The position numbers were made by a program, and so were the translations under genes. Below, piece by piece: positions 25,724 through 34,300 of a stretch of 64,000 nucleotides of DNA. How positions within the stretch are numbered: position 1 is the first letter of the stretch; every line of letters starts with the position of its first letter. This DNA comes from Bradyrhizobium sp. 195. GTDB lineage: Bacteria; Pseudomonadota; Alphaproteobacteria; Rhizobiales; Xanthobacteraceae. The stretch is from positions 3,534,001 to 3,598,000 of the forward strand of contig NZ_CP082161.1 of NCBI RefSeq assembly GCF_023101665.1. The letters run 5' to 3'. The notes under the pieces are model-generated. The model had not been told where the DNA came from. It made no database searches and worked only from the letters and a program-made list of their open reading frames with translations.

Positions 25724-26170
25724 ATGGTGGTGGTTCAATTGTTGGTCGGCTCAATCGTCAGCGTGATCAACATCGTGATCCACGCTTTGGTAACCGTTGC
25801 GGCCATCGTCATCGCCCGGGCCGTCGGGCTTCGGTATCTTGCGCGGCCAAGGCTGCCACTGATGGCCGTGATGGTTGCGACAGCGGCGGCGCTGATGGTG
25901 GCGCACACAATCGAGGTTCTGGTCTGGGCGTTGACCTACGCCGTGATCGGCGCGGCCCCTGCCGGCAGCGACCTGCTTTATTTCGCTTTCGTCAACTACA
26001 CCACTCTGGGCTATGGCGACATCACTCCCGTGCAAGAGTGGCGGCTGACGGGACCGATGACCGCGATGAACGGGATCCTGATGTTCGGCTGGTCAACCGC
26101 CGTTCTGTTCGAGGTCTTGCGCAAGACGCTCGACGATCTCGGAATGACCAAGCTGCCGGGTGCTCGGTGA
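25724..26170 (+). CDS. Two-pore-helix potassium channel family protein
   Basis: This 148-residue membrane protein has about four hydrophobic segments and a clear potassium selectivity filter, YTTLGYGDITP, at about residue 90. No ligand-binding or RCK domain is attached, so it is a minimal Ion_trans_2-type channel. Functions of such small channels include membrane-potential control. Translation probably depends on the short frame directly upstream. Confidence 0.85.
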   Translation: MVVVQLLVGSIVSVINIVIHALVTVAAIVIARAVGLRYLARPRLPLMAVMVATAAALMVAHTIEVLVWALTYAVIGAAPAGSDLLYFAFVNYTTLGYGDITPVQEWRLTGPMTAMNGILMFGWSTAVLFEVLRKTLDDLGMTKLPGAR

Positions 26171-26228
26171 TTTGACGTTGACAATGTGAACCGGCAAGGG
26201 CGGACACACCCCGGGAAAAGACTGCCGC

Positions 26229-26912
26229 TCAATGCTGTAGATCGAGACTGGCGAGCTCCCGCCGGTCCAGTAGCACGATCTGGCGCTGGGTATTGCCGAT
26301 AAAGCCGAGGACGCCGAGATCATGCAGGTGCGATATCGCACGCGAGACGGTCTCCAGTGTCAGGCCGAGATAATCGGCAATGTCGCGCCGGGACATCGGC
26401 AGTGCCATGACTTCGGATGCGGTCAGCCGCTTGTCCATTTCGAGTAGGAAGGCCGCCACCCGCTCCAGCGACGTCTTGCGACCGAGCAGGAGCATGTGGT
26501 CCTCTGCGTGCTGCAGATTGATTGTCGTCATGCTGAGCAGATTGCGCGCCACCATCGCGTCGCTTTCGGCTACCAATTCAAGGCTTTGCCTTTTGACGAG
26601 CTGCACAGTGGTGTCCACGATCGCCTCGGCGGTAAACCGATGCTCGCTGCCGTTCTCCAGGCCAAAAATGTCGCCGGCAAGATGGAATGCGCCGATCTGG
26701 CGGCGACCGTCTGACAGCAGCTTGTAGCTTCGTACGGCACCAGACTTGACCTGATAGACATAGTCGGCAGGCTCCTTCTCCCCGTAGACCTCCGTTCCTT
26801 TTTTGTATGTAAATTCGTTTAAACAGATGATCGGATTCGAATCACTCCTCATTCCGAAGTCGTGGAGCGAATTGGGGCGGGGCAGGGGGGCGGTCTTTGT
26901 GCGCACCAGCAT
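26229..26912 (-). CDS. FixK-like Crp/Fnr family activator
   Basis: This 227-residue regulator has a cyclic-nucleotide-binding-like barrel and a winged helix at about 165-215. Its recognition helix TLETVSRAISHL contains the E-x-x-S-R signature of FNR/FixK proteins, which read TTGAT half-sites; the winged-helix lead MSRRDIADYLGL is FixK-like. Only one Cys is present, so no Fe-S centre is expected: FixK rather than FNR type. Start ATG 26912 follows GAGGAG; the frame is open to 26951. It is divergent from a FixJ-like regulator and is the best candidate to bind the nine boxes found between 11.5 and 46 kb. Confidence 0.9.
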   Translation of the reverse strand: MLVRTKTAPLPRPNSLHDFGMRSDSNPIICLNEFTYKKGTEVYGEKEPADYVYQVKSGAVRSYKLLSDGRRQIGAFHLAGDIFGLENGSEHRFTAEAIVDTTVQLVKRQSLELVAESDAMVARNLLSMTTINLQHAEDHMLLLGRKTSLERVAAFLLEMDKRLTASEVMALPMSRRDIADYLGLTLETVSRAISHLHDLGVLGFIGNTQRQIVLLDRRELASLDLQH

Positions 26913-27255
26913 AGGCCAACTCCTCAACGTTGATCGCTGAATTGGTCTCAACCGAATATTTCATCGCAAGGAATGCGCGCTGTCCCACTCCCGCCGGGGT
27001 TGATTTAAGACGAAGGAGGCATTTCAAACCATTGTCTCTAAGGGCGTTGTACCAAAGGACAGTGAGGGTAAAGGCGTGCACGCAATGAGAATTCGTCCGC
27101 ACCGAGAGGGTGGGATCTTCGTAAGGTCTTCTGTCCAATTCGCACATTTTCGCTATGCCTGATATCATTCCTAGAGTTGACTGCACTTGCGTCTTTTCCC
27201 GCTGACTTGGCTCCCCAGAAGCCAATCCGGGAGACATTGCGGCTAAGAGGTAAAA
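26913..27255. other. Intergenic region between FixK-like and FixJ-like genes
   Basis: This 343-bp gap holds the divergent promoters of the two regulators. No TTGAT-N4-ATCAA box and no credible small gene were found. A regulator site for the FixJ-like protein could be here, but none can be named from sequence. Confidence 0.4.
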
Positions 27256-27888
27256 TTGCCCGGCCTCATTCACGTCGTAGACGACGACGTTTCGTTCCGA
27301 ACGGCGATGGAACGCCGTCTCAAGCTTGCCGGCTATGACGTCGTCACCTATGCGTCTGCGCAGGATCTGCTCGATCTCTTGCCAGCCGAAGACAAGCCGG
27401 CATGCATCCTGCTTGACGTGCAGATACCGGGGCTGAGTGGGCCGGAGCTGCAAGCGCGTCTGCTCGAACTCGGTTCGACGCTGCCGATCGTCTTCCTCAC
27501 CGGGCACGCCGATACGCAGACAACCGTGCGGGCCATCAAGGCCGGTGCGGAAGATTTCCTGACCAAGCCGGTGTCGTCAGAGGAGTTGATCAACGCGGTC
27601 GAGCGGGCCATGTCGCGCCATGAGATGACGCGCGCGCAGCACGGCAAGCTCGTTGCGCTTCGTGCTCTGGTCGCGTCGCTGACACCGCGAGAACGTCAGG
27701 TGCTCGACCTCATGGTGCGTGGCAAAATCAACAAGCAGATTGCCTACCAGCTCGGAACGACCGAGCGCACCGTGAAAGCTCACCGTCATCAGGTGATGGA
27801 AAAAATGCAGGTGCTTTCGTTCGCGGAACTTGTTTCGGTCGCAGAGCGACTGGGAATGCTCGATCCAAACGGCGATGCGGGCAAGTAG
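27256..27888 (+). CDS. FixJ-family response regulator
   Basis: This 210-residue protein has a receiver domain with a complete active site: acidic VVDDD, phospho-acceptor in ILLDVQIPG, Thr in VFLTGHAD and Lys in FLTKPVSSEE. A FixJ/LuxR-type helix-turn-helix follows (LTPRERQVLDLMVRGKINKQ). The start is TTG, and the family start fits. In rhizobia a FixJ-type regulator drives fixK; here a FixK-like gene is divergent and adjacent, repeating that layout. No FixL-type heme sensor is in the window, so the input kinase is uncertain. Confidence 0.9.
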   Translation: MPGLIHVVDDDVSFRTAMERRLKLAGYDVVTYASAQDLLDLLPAEDKPACILLDVQIPGLSGPELQARLLELGSTLPIVFLTGHADTQTTVRAIKAGAEDFLTKPVSSEELINAVERAMSRHEMTRAQHGKLVALRALVASLTPRERQVLDLMVRGKINKQIAYQLGTTERTVKAHRHQVMEKMQVLSFAELVSVAERLGMLDPNGDAGK

Positions 27889-28086
27889 CAGAAAACCATG
27901 TCGCTTGTCAGTCTGCGTAAGGTGGACCTGCACGTTGGTGCATAACATAGATTGTTGACAGGATGCCGCTGAAAGCGCGCAATAATGCTGGAGATCGTCG
28001 GCTGTCGAAGCAGGACCTAGCTCGCGAACAAGCCGTTCGTTTGACGATCGCCCAGCATATTTTTCGTACCGAAGAGGCCGACAATC

Positions 28087-28461
28087 GTGCCGATCCGAGA
28101 ATCCGTCTTCGTCCTGGATGATGATTCATCGATGCGCATGAGCATCAAGCGACTGCTGCGAGAACACGGTTTTGGCGCGCTGCTGTTCGCCTCGGCGAAG
28201 GCGCTATTCGATCACGATGATTTCGGAAACGTCATCTGCATCATCATCGACATCAATTTGAGCGATCAATCCGGGATTGCGGTGCGCAAGCGGCTTACGA
28301 ACGAAGGCGTGATGGCCCCCGTCGTCTACATTACCGGCAATGACAGCGCGGCGAACCGCGCGGCCGCGATCGACTCAGGGTGTATCGCTTATCTGACTAA
28401 GCCCTTCGCGGCGCACTCACTTATTGCGCCAATTGAGCGGGCCTGCGGCGGGATCATCTAG
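28087..28461 (+). CDS. Stand-alone receiver domain protein
   Basis: This 124-residue protein is only a receiver domain of the FixJ type: VFVLDDDSSM (acidic pocket), IIIDINLSD (phospho-acceptor), YITGND and LTKPFAA are all present. With no output domain it may act as a phosphate sink or a competitor in the neighbouring FixJ-like pathway. It starts with GTG and lies about 200 bases after the FixJ-like gene. Confidence 0.85.
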   Translation: MPIRESVFVLDDDSSMRMSIKRLLREHGFGALLFASAKALFDHDDFGNVICIIIDINLSDQSGIAVRKRLTNEGVMAPVVYITGNDSAANRAAAIDSGCIAYLTKPFAAHSLIAPIERACGGII

Positions 28462-28475
28462 CGCGGCCGAGACGC

Positions 28476-29066
28476 TTATTCATCGACATACTGCTCGAAC
28501 GTCTGCGCCGGTGCTCCCTTGTGCACGACGGAAAATTGCGCCAGCGGAAGTGACGTCGCCAGCGACAGAAGGTTGGAATCGACGACCTCCAGGACCAGCA
28601 CTTTTCCTGATTCCAGCTCCTTGACGATTTTTGGATCGGCGACATCGGCGGCAATGCAAGCATTGGTGACGCACCAGCTATAGGGTAGGCGGTAAGGGCT
28701 TCCTTGATCCACCGTCAGCTTGATAGGGTACTGCAGATACATGCCGACCGGAACAAACAATTGCAGTCTGGCAACGGGCTCGCCCTCGCGCTCGATCAGG
28801 TCCACACGCACGGCGGTTTGACCGGTCGGGAAGGTGCCCGTGATTGAAGTCCGGCACAGCATCTTGGCGCCACCCGCCCTAAAGCAGAGTTTGCGCCAGT
28901 CTCCATAAGTGATGTCCTTTGCCTCGCGTTGGCCCCGGGTCGTCACCTCGGCGGGCTTCGCTGTTTGTGAATTTTGCCGTGTCGCGGCGACCGCCGAGGA
29001 CGCTACGCCGGCAGTGACGACGACCAGCAAGCCCGACAAACAGTGACGTGCATAAGCCATGGCCAC
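28476..29066 (-). CDS. Invasion-associated locus B (IalB) family protein
   Basis: This 196-residue periplasmic protein has a signal peptide (LSGLLVVVTAGVASSAVAA) and the IalB-type core. That core starts at YGDWRKLCFRAGG and contains paired Cys (KLC..MLC and SWCVTNAC), probably two disulfides, with LFVPVGMYLQYPIKLTVD as a typical beta block. The family name comes from Bartonella, but members occur widely in non-pathogenic Rhizobiales as envelope proteins. It is the last gene of an operon with a periplasmic hydrolase and an AspT-type transporter. Confidence 0.88.
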   Translation of the reverse strand: MAMAYARHCLSGLLVVVTAGVASSAVAATRQNSQTAKPAEVTTRGQREAKDITYGDWRKLCFRAGGAKMLCRTSITGTFPTGQTAVRVDLIEREGEPVARLQLFVPVGMYLQYPIKLTVDQGSPYRLPYSWCVTNACIAADVADPKIVKELESGKVLVLEVVDSNLLSLATSLPLAQFSVVHKGAPAQTFEQYVDE

Positions 29067-29078
29067 ATCTCCTTGCGC

Positions 29079-29981
29079 CTAGTGCGGCGCGTCGAGAAAT
29101 TTCGTCACCAGCGGCGACCAGATCGGAATGGCGTCCGGGGAACCAATGAAGAAGTGTCCTTCATTGCCGAACGGCGGCATCAGATGGTACTCGGCCCTGC
29201 CGCCCGCGGCGGTGAAGGCGTCGTGCATGCGCTTGGACAGATCGGGGCCGAAAAACGTGTCGTTCTCGATATAGATCCAGAGCATCGGCACGCGCGAAAT
29301 GCGGCCGAAATTCGCGGTCGCCTCGACGAGCTTGTCCGGCGCGCAATTGTTGTTCGGCTTGCCGTCGACACGGCCGCCGCGGCCGGCCGCGAAGGTGATG
29401 ATCGCCTTGACCTGAGGCGGGTTGACGCTGGACAGCGCAATGGAAGCCCAGCCGCCGGCGGATTGCCCGACGACAATGACATCCTTGGGCACAATGCGCT
29501 TCTCGGCAGCCAGATAGTCGATAATCCAGAGATCGACCTGCGCCACTGCCAGGCCGGCGTCGCGGAAATTAGGGTTGGTGCACTTGCCGACCTTGGAAAA
29601 GAACGGGCCGTAAATGCCGCGCTCGGGGATATCGATGGCCGAGGCGCCATACCCCGTCCCTACGGGCGCCACCACCAGGTGGCCTCGCTTTGCGAACCAT
29701 TTGGCGGCGTCGCGGAATTCCACCAACGGAAAGAAGCTGCGGTCCGTCGGATTGAGTGAGACCCCGTGGTTCATGATGACGAGCGGGAACGGACCGTCGC
29801 CGACCGGACGCACCAGGTAGGCGAACATTGGTAGCGGTAGTGGCAGCGCCCAGATCTCCTCCTGGATGGAGACATCTTTCTCCGCGCGTGCGGTCGTCGT
29901 GAAAGCGGCCAGCACCAGCAACATGGCCGCGAACCACCCGAGCGCCGGGCTGACTGGTTGCCGCATTGCGGGTCTCCTCAT
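29079..29981 (-). CDS. Exported alpha/beta hydrolase, chlorophyllase/DLH-like
   Basis: This 300-residue protein starts with a signal peptide (FAAMLLVLAAFTTTARA) and has an alpha/beta-hydrolase core. Seen are PLVIMNHGVSLNP (oxyanion region), the elbow VVGQSAGGWASIAL (G-x-S-x-G-G), a probable acid near IYIENDTFFGPD and a His in FGNEGHFFIGS. It probably acts on esters or acyl compounds in the periplasm. Its ATG overlaps the stop of the AspT-type gene by four bases, and IalB follows after 12 bases. Confidence 0.85.
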   Translation of the reverse strand: MRRPAMRQPVSPALGWFAAMLLVLAAFTTTARAEKDVSIQEEIWALPLPLPMFAYLVRPVGDGPFPLVIMNHGVSLNPTDRSFFPLVEFRDAAKWFAKRGHLVVAPVGTGYGASAIDIPERGIYGPFFSKVGKCTNPNFRDAGLAVAQVDLWIIDYLAAEKRIVPKDVIVVGQSAGGWASIALSSVNPPQVKAIITFAAGRGGRVDGKPNNNCAPDKLVEATANFGRISRVPMLWIYIENDTFFGPDLSKRMHDAFTAAGGRAEYHLMPPFGNEGHFFIGSPDAIPIWSPLVTKFLDAPH

Positions 29982-31666
29982 CCGGTGTAGGTGGCGGCCA
30001 CGATGATCGGACCGAGTACGGTCAGCACCACGTTTCCGACCGCGTACGGGACGGCGACGCCGAGCACCGGCGTCTGGCTCTCCGCGACGTCGCAGGCACC
30101 GGTCACGGCGGCATCGACGGTCATGGCGCCGGCCAGCGCGCCGCAGGTGATGACAGGGTTCATGCGCAGCACGTGACGTGCAAACAGCGTCGCGACGATC
30201 AGAGGTACGACGGTGATGACAAGGCCCATGCCGACAAGAAGCAGCCCGTGGGCCTGGATCGCAGCCCAGGCGGCGGCGCCGTTGCCAAGCCCGATCGCCG
30301 CAATGAAGCCGCCGAGCCCGAGATCGCTCAGGGTCTGCTGCGCAGCCGGCGGCATTGCTCCCATGGTCGGCTTGCGCGACCGCAGCCAGCCGCAGAAAAG
30401 GCCTGCAATCAGCGCGCCGCCGCCGCCGCCAAGCGAGAGGGCGATGCCGCCGATCCTGAAGCTGACGAGCCCTGCGAGCAGGCCGGCCGCAATGCCGATC
30501 GCGAGAAATGCGATGTCGGTGCGATCGCCCGAACGTAGGATCTGGCCAATCGCCGTTGCGGCACGCTCGATGTTGCGCGTACCGCCGACCAGGGTCATGA
30601 CGTCGCCGACATAGATCCGCGTGTCCGCGCTTAGAGGCACCTCTCGGCCCATACGGGTGAGGGCGCGTAGAAAGACACCCCGAGCGTCGGTGCCGACGCG
30701 GGACGCGATCTCCTGGATTGAGCGGCCATGGAGATGGCGATTGTCCACGAGCACCTCGAGCACGTTGCCCGGCATCGTCTTCAGGATCTCGTCGGCATCG
30801 ATCTCGGTGCCGATGATCGGCTTCGCCGCGACAATGGCAGCAGTGCGACCGGCGAGGACGATGTCGTCGCCGGCTTCGAGCACAGTTTCGAGATGCGGTT
30901 CGATGTCCGCGCGCCCGCGGACGATGCGCTCGACGACCGTGCGACTTCCGATCTCTTCCTCGATCGACCGGACGGTGCGGCCGGCGGCTGCGGTCACGCG
31001 GTAGGCGCGCGCCTGGAACTTGCGGTAGGAGAGATTTTCGCTTTTGGGCGGATCGCCGCCGGCAAGCTCCGCCTCGAGCTTCTTGGCCTCCACCTTCAGA
31101 TCGATCCCCATCAGCTTGGGGGCAACGAAGGGGACGAACAGCAGTGTCAGGATATAGCCGAGGACGTAGGTGACGGCATAACCCGCCGCGATGTTCGCCT
31201 CCTGCTGACTGAGCACATCCTTGGGCAGGCCGAGCTGGGCCAGGGCGCCCGACGCGGTGCCGATGACCGAGGATTGCGTCAGTGCTCCGGCCGCGATTCC
31301 GGAGGCGGTGCCAGGATCGAGCCGGAAGCCGTGCGCGAACAACAAGACGATCGCGAGACCCGTGCCCCCCAGCACCAGCGCCAGGGCGACCTGGGCAAGG
31401 GTGCGGAAGCTCAAGGAAGCGAAGAATTCCGGTCCCGACCGATAGCCGATCGTGAACACGAACAGGCTGAACAGGATGACGCGCAAGAGCGACGGAAACG
31501 TGAACGTTCCGAGCTGCCCCATCAGCACGGCGACGACCAGGATACAGGCGGTGGTCCCTATCGAGAAGCCGCGAACCTTAATGCGGCCGAGGATCGTGCC
31601 GATGGCGACCGCCAGCAGCAGGAATATCTCCGGAGCGGTGGTGATGATCCACCTGACGGTGTCCAT
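29978..31666 (-). CDS. AspT/YidE-family antiporter
   Basis: This 562-residue transporter is of the aspartate:alanine exchanger (AAEx) family, with two blocks of membrane helices around a central cytoplasmic pair of RCK_C/TrkA_C-like domains (about 200-370; YRVTAAAGRTVRSIEEE and VLEAGDDIVLAGRTAAIVA). The C-terminal Gly-rich helix ends VTGACDVAESQTPVLGVAVP. ATG 31666 follows GGGGGA; the open frame extends to 31735 but crosses the FixK-type box at 31722. Family members exchange amino or dicarboxylic acids. A second copy lies at 37073. Confidence 0.88.
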   Translation of the reverse strand: MDTVRWIITTAPEIFLLLAVAIGTILGRIKVRGFSIGTTACILVVAVLMGQLGTFTFPSLLRVILFSLFVFTIGYRSGPEFFASLSFRTLAQVALALVLGGTGLAIVLLFAHGFRLDPGTASGIAAGALTQSSVIGTASGALAQLGLPKDVLSQQEANIAAGYAVTYVLGYILTLLFVPFVAPKLMGIDLKVEAKKLEAELAGGDPPKSENLSYRKFQARAYRVTAAAGRTVRSIEEEIGSRTVVERIVRGRADIEPHLETVLEAGDDIVLAGRTAAIVAAKPIIGTEIDADEILKTMPGNVLEVLVDNRHLHGRSIQEIASRVGTDARGVFLRALTRMGREVPLSADTRIYVGDVMTLVGGTRNIERAATAIGQILRSGDRTDIAFLAIGIAAGLLAGLVSFRIGGIALSLGGGGGALIAGLFCGWLRSRKPTMGAMPPAAQQTLSDLGLGGFIAAIGLGNGAAAWAAIQAHGLLLVGMGLVITVVPLIVATLFARHVLRMNPVITCGALAGAMTVDAAVTGACDVAESQTPVLGVAVPYAVGNVVLTVLGPIIVAATYTG

Positions 31667-31721
31667 GTGGCAATCCCCCGGCGCTTTGGGCCTGATATGA
31701 TTTGCGGCGCGGAGCGATTGC

Positions 31722-31735
31722 TTGATCCAGATCAA
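31722..31735. promoter_or_regulatory. FNR/FixK-type box, perfect palindrome
   Basis: TTGATCCAGATCAA is identical to the boxes at 11564 and 40941. It lies between the AspT-type operon (start 31666, about 62 bp from the centre) and the YoaK-SulP pair (start 31801, about 72 bp). Confidence 0.85.
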
Positions 31736-31800
31736 GCCCCGTTGGCGACGGGATGCCGCTATGAATTCATGCAGCTATTGCGACAGCCGTCATTGCTGAC

Positions 31801-32481
31801 ATGAGCACCCTGGACGTCGCAGCCGGCGTGGTGCGCCGCGAGGAGACCGTCGAGGTGGTGCTGCTGCTGGCGTTTGCCGGCGGCTATATCGACGCCTATA
31901 CCTGGATCATCCATGGCGTATTGGCGAACGCCCAGACCGCCAATCTGATATTTCTCTGGGGCTACGCGACCGCCGGGAATTGGGCGAAGGCGCTTCACTT
32001 CGTGCCGCCGATCCTCGCCTTCACAGTGGGCATCGTCATCGCGGCATGGCTCCGTCGCGCCACCGGCGAACGAGCTGGCGCGGTCAGCATCTTGATCGAG
32101 ATCCTGTTGTTGGCTTCAATCGGCATTGTGCACAACCGGATGCCTGATCTTGCAGGTACGCTCGGTATTTCGCTCGTCGCCGCGATGCAGACCGCCATCT
32201 TCACCAAGGTCGAAGGCGTCCTTTGCAGCACCGTGATGATCACGGGCAATATGCGCCAGGCGGTCGAGAATATGTTTGCAGTAACATCCGGCGACGCGGC
32301 GGTCGGAACACTGCGCCGCTCAGGCATCTTCGCCGCCTTGTGCGCCGTGTTTGGCTTTGGCGCGGCGATCGGTGCCTTAGTCACCAAAAGCATCCCCGAT
32401 CTCGCGCTCGGCATTCCCGTGGTTGCGTTGCTCGCCGTATTGCTGCGCTGCGAGGCGACGCCCCGCGAGGTGGCGTCGTGA
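31801..32481 (+). CDS. YoaK family membrane protein (DUF1275)
   Basis: This 226-residue polytopic protein matches DUF1275/YoaK. The family signature GGYIDAYTWI at about residue 30 is followed by QTANLIFLWGYATAGNW, and the C-terminal half shows GVLCSTVMITGNMRQAVE. About six membrane helices are expected. Its function is unknown. It overlaps the SulP gene by four bases and is led by a perfect FixK-type box. Confidence 0.85.
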   Translation: MSTLDVAAGVVRREETVEVVLLLAFAGGYIDAYTWIIHGVLANAQTANLIFLWGYATAGNWAKALHFVPPILAFTVGIVIAAWLRRATGERAGAVSILIEILLLASIGIVHNRMPDLAGTLGISLVAAMQTAIFTKVEGVLCSTVMITGNMRQAVENMFAVTSGDAAVGTLRRSGIFAALCAVFGFGAAIGALVTKSIPDLALGIPVVALLAVLLRCEATPREVAS

Positions 32482-34163
32482 ACGCGCCACGTGGCCTCGG
32501 CTGGACACGGTTCTTTCCGCCGTTCGGCTGGCTTGCTGCCTATCGGCGCGAATGGCTTCCCTCCGACGCCGTCGCCGGCATCACCCTGGCCGCCTACGCC
32601 ATCCCGGTTTCGCTCGCCTATGCTGCGCTGGCAGGCCTGCCGCCACAGGTCGGCGTCTACGGCTACATGCTCGGAGGCATCGGCTATGCCTTGCTTGGAT
32701 CATCGCGGCAACTCGCGATCGGTCCAACCTCAGCGATCTCCCTGATGATTGCGGGCACCGTCGGCGCACTCGCCGGCGGCGATGCGGTGCGCTATGCGCA
32801 GATCGCGAGCCTTGCTGCCTTTGCCGTGGCAGTGCTGTGCTTCATTGCCTGGCTGTTCAAGCTGAGTGTGCTCGTCTGCCTCGTCAGCGACAGTATTCTG
32901 GTCGGCTTCAAGGCCGGTGCGGGACTCACCATCATCATGAGCCAGTTGCCGAGCCTGCTCGGGGTTGCCGGCGGCGGCCATGATTTCTTCGACCGCGCCG
33001 TCAAGCTGATGGGGCAGCTCGGCGATATCGCCCCGCTTGTGCTTGCGATCGGCGCGTTTGCCGTGTTGTTGCTCCTGCTCGGAGAGCGGCTGCTGCCGGG
33101 CAAGCCGGTCGGCATCACCATCGTGGCGCTGGCAATCCTGGCCGCTTCGCTGCTGGGCCTCCCGGCGCTCGGTGTGCCCGTCACAGGGAAGATACCCGAG
33201 GGGCTGCCGGTACTGGGGATGCCCACATTCGGGCTGCTGGAGTTCGACGATCTGTTCCCGCTCGCCGCCGGATGTGTGCTGCTGGCCTACATCGAAGGCG
33301 TTTCTGCTGCCCGCAGCTTTGCAGCGAAGCACGGCTATCCTCTCGACGTCAGGCAGGAGTTTTTGGGGTTGGGCGCCGCGAATCTCGCGGCCGCTTTTGG
33401 CCATGGCTACCCCGTCGCCGGCGGCCTGTCGCAATCCGCAGTGAACGACAGCGCCGGCGCACGAACGCCGCTGGCGCTGGTGATCTGCTCGGTGACGCTG
33501 GGGCTGTGCCTCCTGTTCTTCACCGGGCTCTTGACCAACCTGCCCAAGGCGGTGCTCGCGGCCATTGTCTTTGCCGCGGTGTACAAGCTCGTGGATATCC
33601 GCGCGCTGCTTCGGATGTGGCAGGTCAGCCGCATCGACTTCTGTGCCGCGTCGATCGCGCTCGTCTCCGTGCTGCTGCTGGGCATCCTGCAGGGTGTCCT
33701 GCTGGCATCGATCGCATCTATCTTCCTGTTGCTGGCACGGGCCTCGCGGCCCAATGTGGCATTCCTGGGCCGGCTGCCGGGTAGCGGCCGCTATTCCGAC
33801 AGCGCGCGGCACGAAGACGTCGAGCCCCTAGCCGGCATCCTCGCGTTCCGCCCGGAGGCTTCGCTGCTCTATATCAATGTCGGAACGATCCTCGAGGCAG
33901 TCCTGATCGCGCTCCGGCGATCGCCGGACATCCGGCTGGTGGCGTGCGACCTTTCGGCATCGCCCTATATCGATCTCGCTGGCGCGCGCATGCTGCACGA
34001 TCTGTACGACGAACTCGCCGCGCGTGAGGTCACGTTCTGTATCGTCGGCGCGCATGCGCAGCTCCGCGACCTGCTACGGGCCGAAGGGCTCGCGGAAAAG
34101 ACCGACAGCGGCCAGTGGCTACGCTCGCTCGACAGCGTCTTGGGCGATGTCAGACGGGCCTGA
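32478..34163 (+). CDS. SulP family anion transporter with STAS domain
   Basis: This 561-residue transporter has the SulP membrane core: SDAVAGITLAAYAIPVSLAY near the N-terminus, then the LAIGPTSAISLMIAG signature. A C-terminal STAS domain (about 440-555; YINVGTILEAVLIAL and DLSASPYIDLAGARML) completes it. SulP proteins move sulfate, bicarbonate or dicarboxylates; the substrate is unknown. GTG 32478 overlaps the preceding stop (coupled translation); the longer frame from 32223 is not coding upstream of this point. Confidence 0.9.
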   Translation: MNAPRGLGWTRFFPPFGWLAAYRREWLPSDAVAGITLAAYAIPVSLAYAALAGLPPQVGVYGYMLGGIGYALLGSSRQLAIGPTSAISLMIAGTVGALAGGDAVRYAQIASLAAFAVAVLCFIAWLFKLSVLVCLVSDSILVGFKAGAGLTIIMSQLPSLLGVAGGGHDFFDRAVKLMGQLGDIAPLVLAIGAFAVLLLLLGERLLPGKPVGITIVALAILAASLLGLPALGVPVTGKIPEGLPVLGMPTFGLLEFDDLFPLAAGCVLLAYIEGVSAARSFAAKHGYPLDVRQEFLGLGAANLAAAFGHGYPVAGGLSQSAVNDSAGARTPLALVICSVTLGLCLLFFTGLLTNLPKAVLAAIVFAAVYKLVDIRALLRMWQVSRIDFCAASIALVSVLLLGILQGVLLASIASIFLLLARASRPNVAFLGRLPGSGRYSDSARHEDVEPLAGILAFRPEASLLYINVGTILEAVLIALRRSPDIRLVACDLSASPYIDLAGARMLHDLYDELAAREVTFCIVGAHAQLRDLLRAEGLAEKTDSGQWLRSLDSVLGDVRRA

Positions 34164-34221
34164 CGCTGTTGCGCTGCGCTGCCAACGGTCTCGTCAGGGC
34201 TGATTAGAATGCGCACGACCG

Positions 34222-34235
34222 TTGACTTGGATCAA
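34222..34235. promoter_or_regulatory. FNR/FixK-type box
   Basis: TTGACTTGGATCAA has one deviation in the left arm. It is centred about 72 bp before the decarboxylase ATG at 34301, which is preceded by GGGAGAG. The open frame could be read from 34235, but the box argues for 34301. Confidence 0.8.
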
Positions 34236-34300
34236 TGGAGCGACCGCCACCGTACTCACGATCCCGCATCACCTTTGCTCCAAGGGATCGGGAGAGACGC

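Noticed and set aside
26842..27507. 221-codon minus-strand frame between the two regulators
   Set aside because: Half of it is antisense to the FixJ-like gene and the rest has no protein-like pattern or ribosome site.
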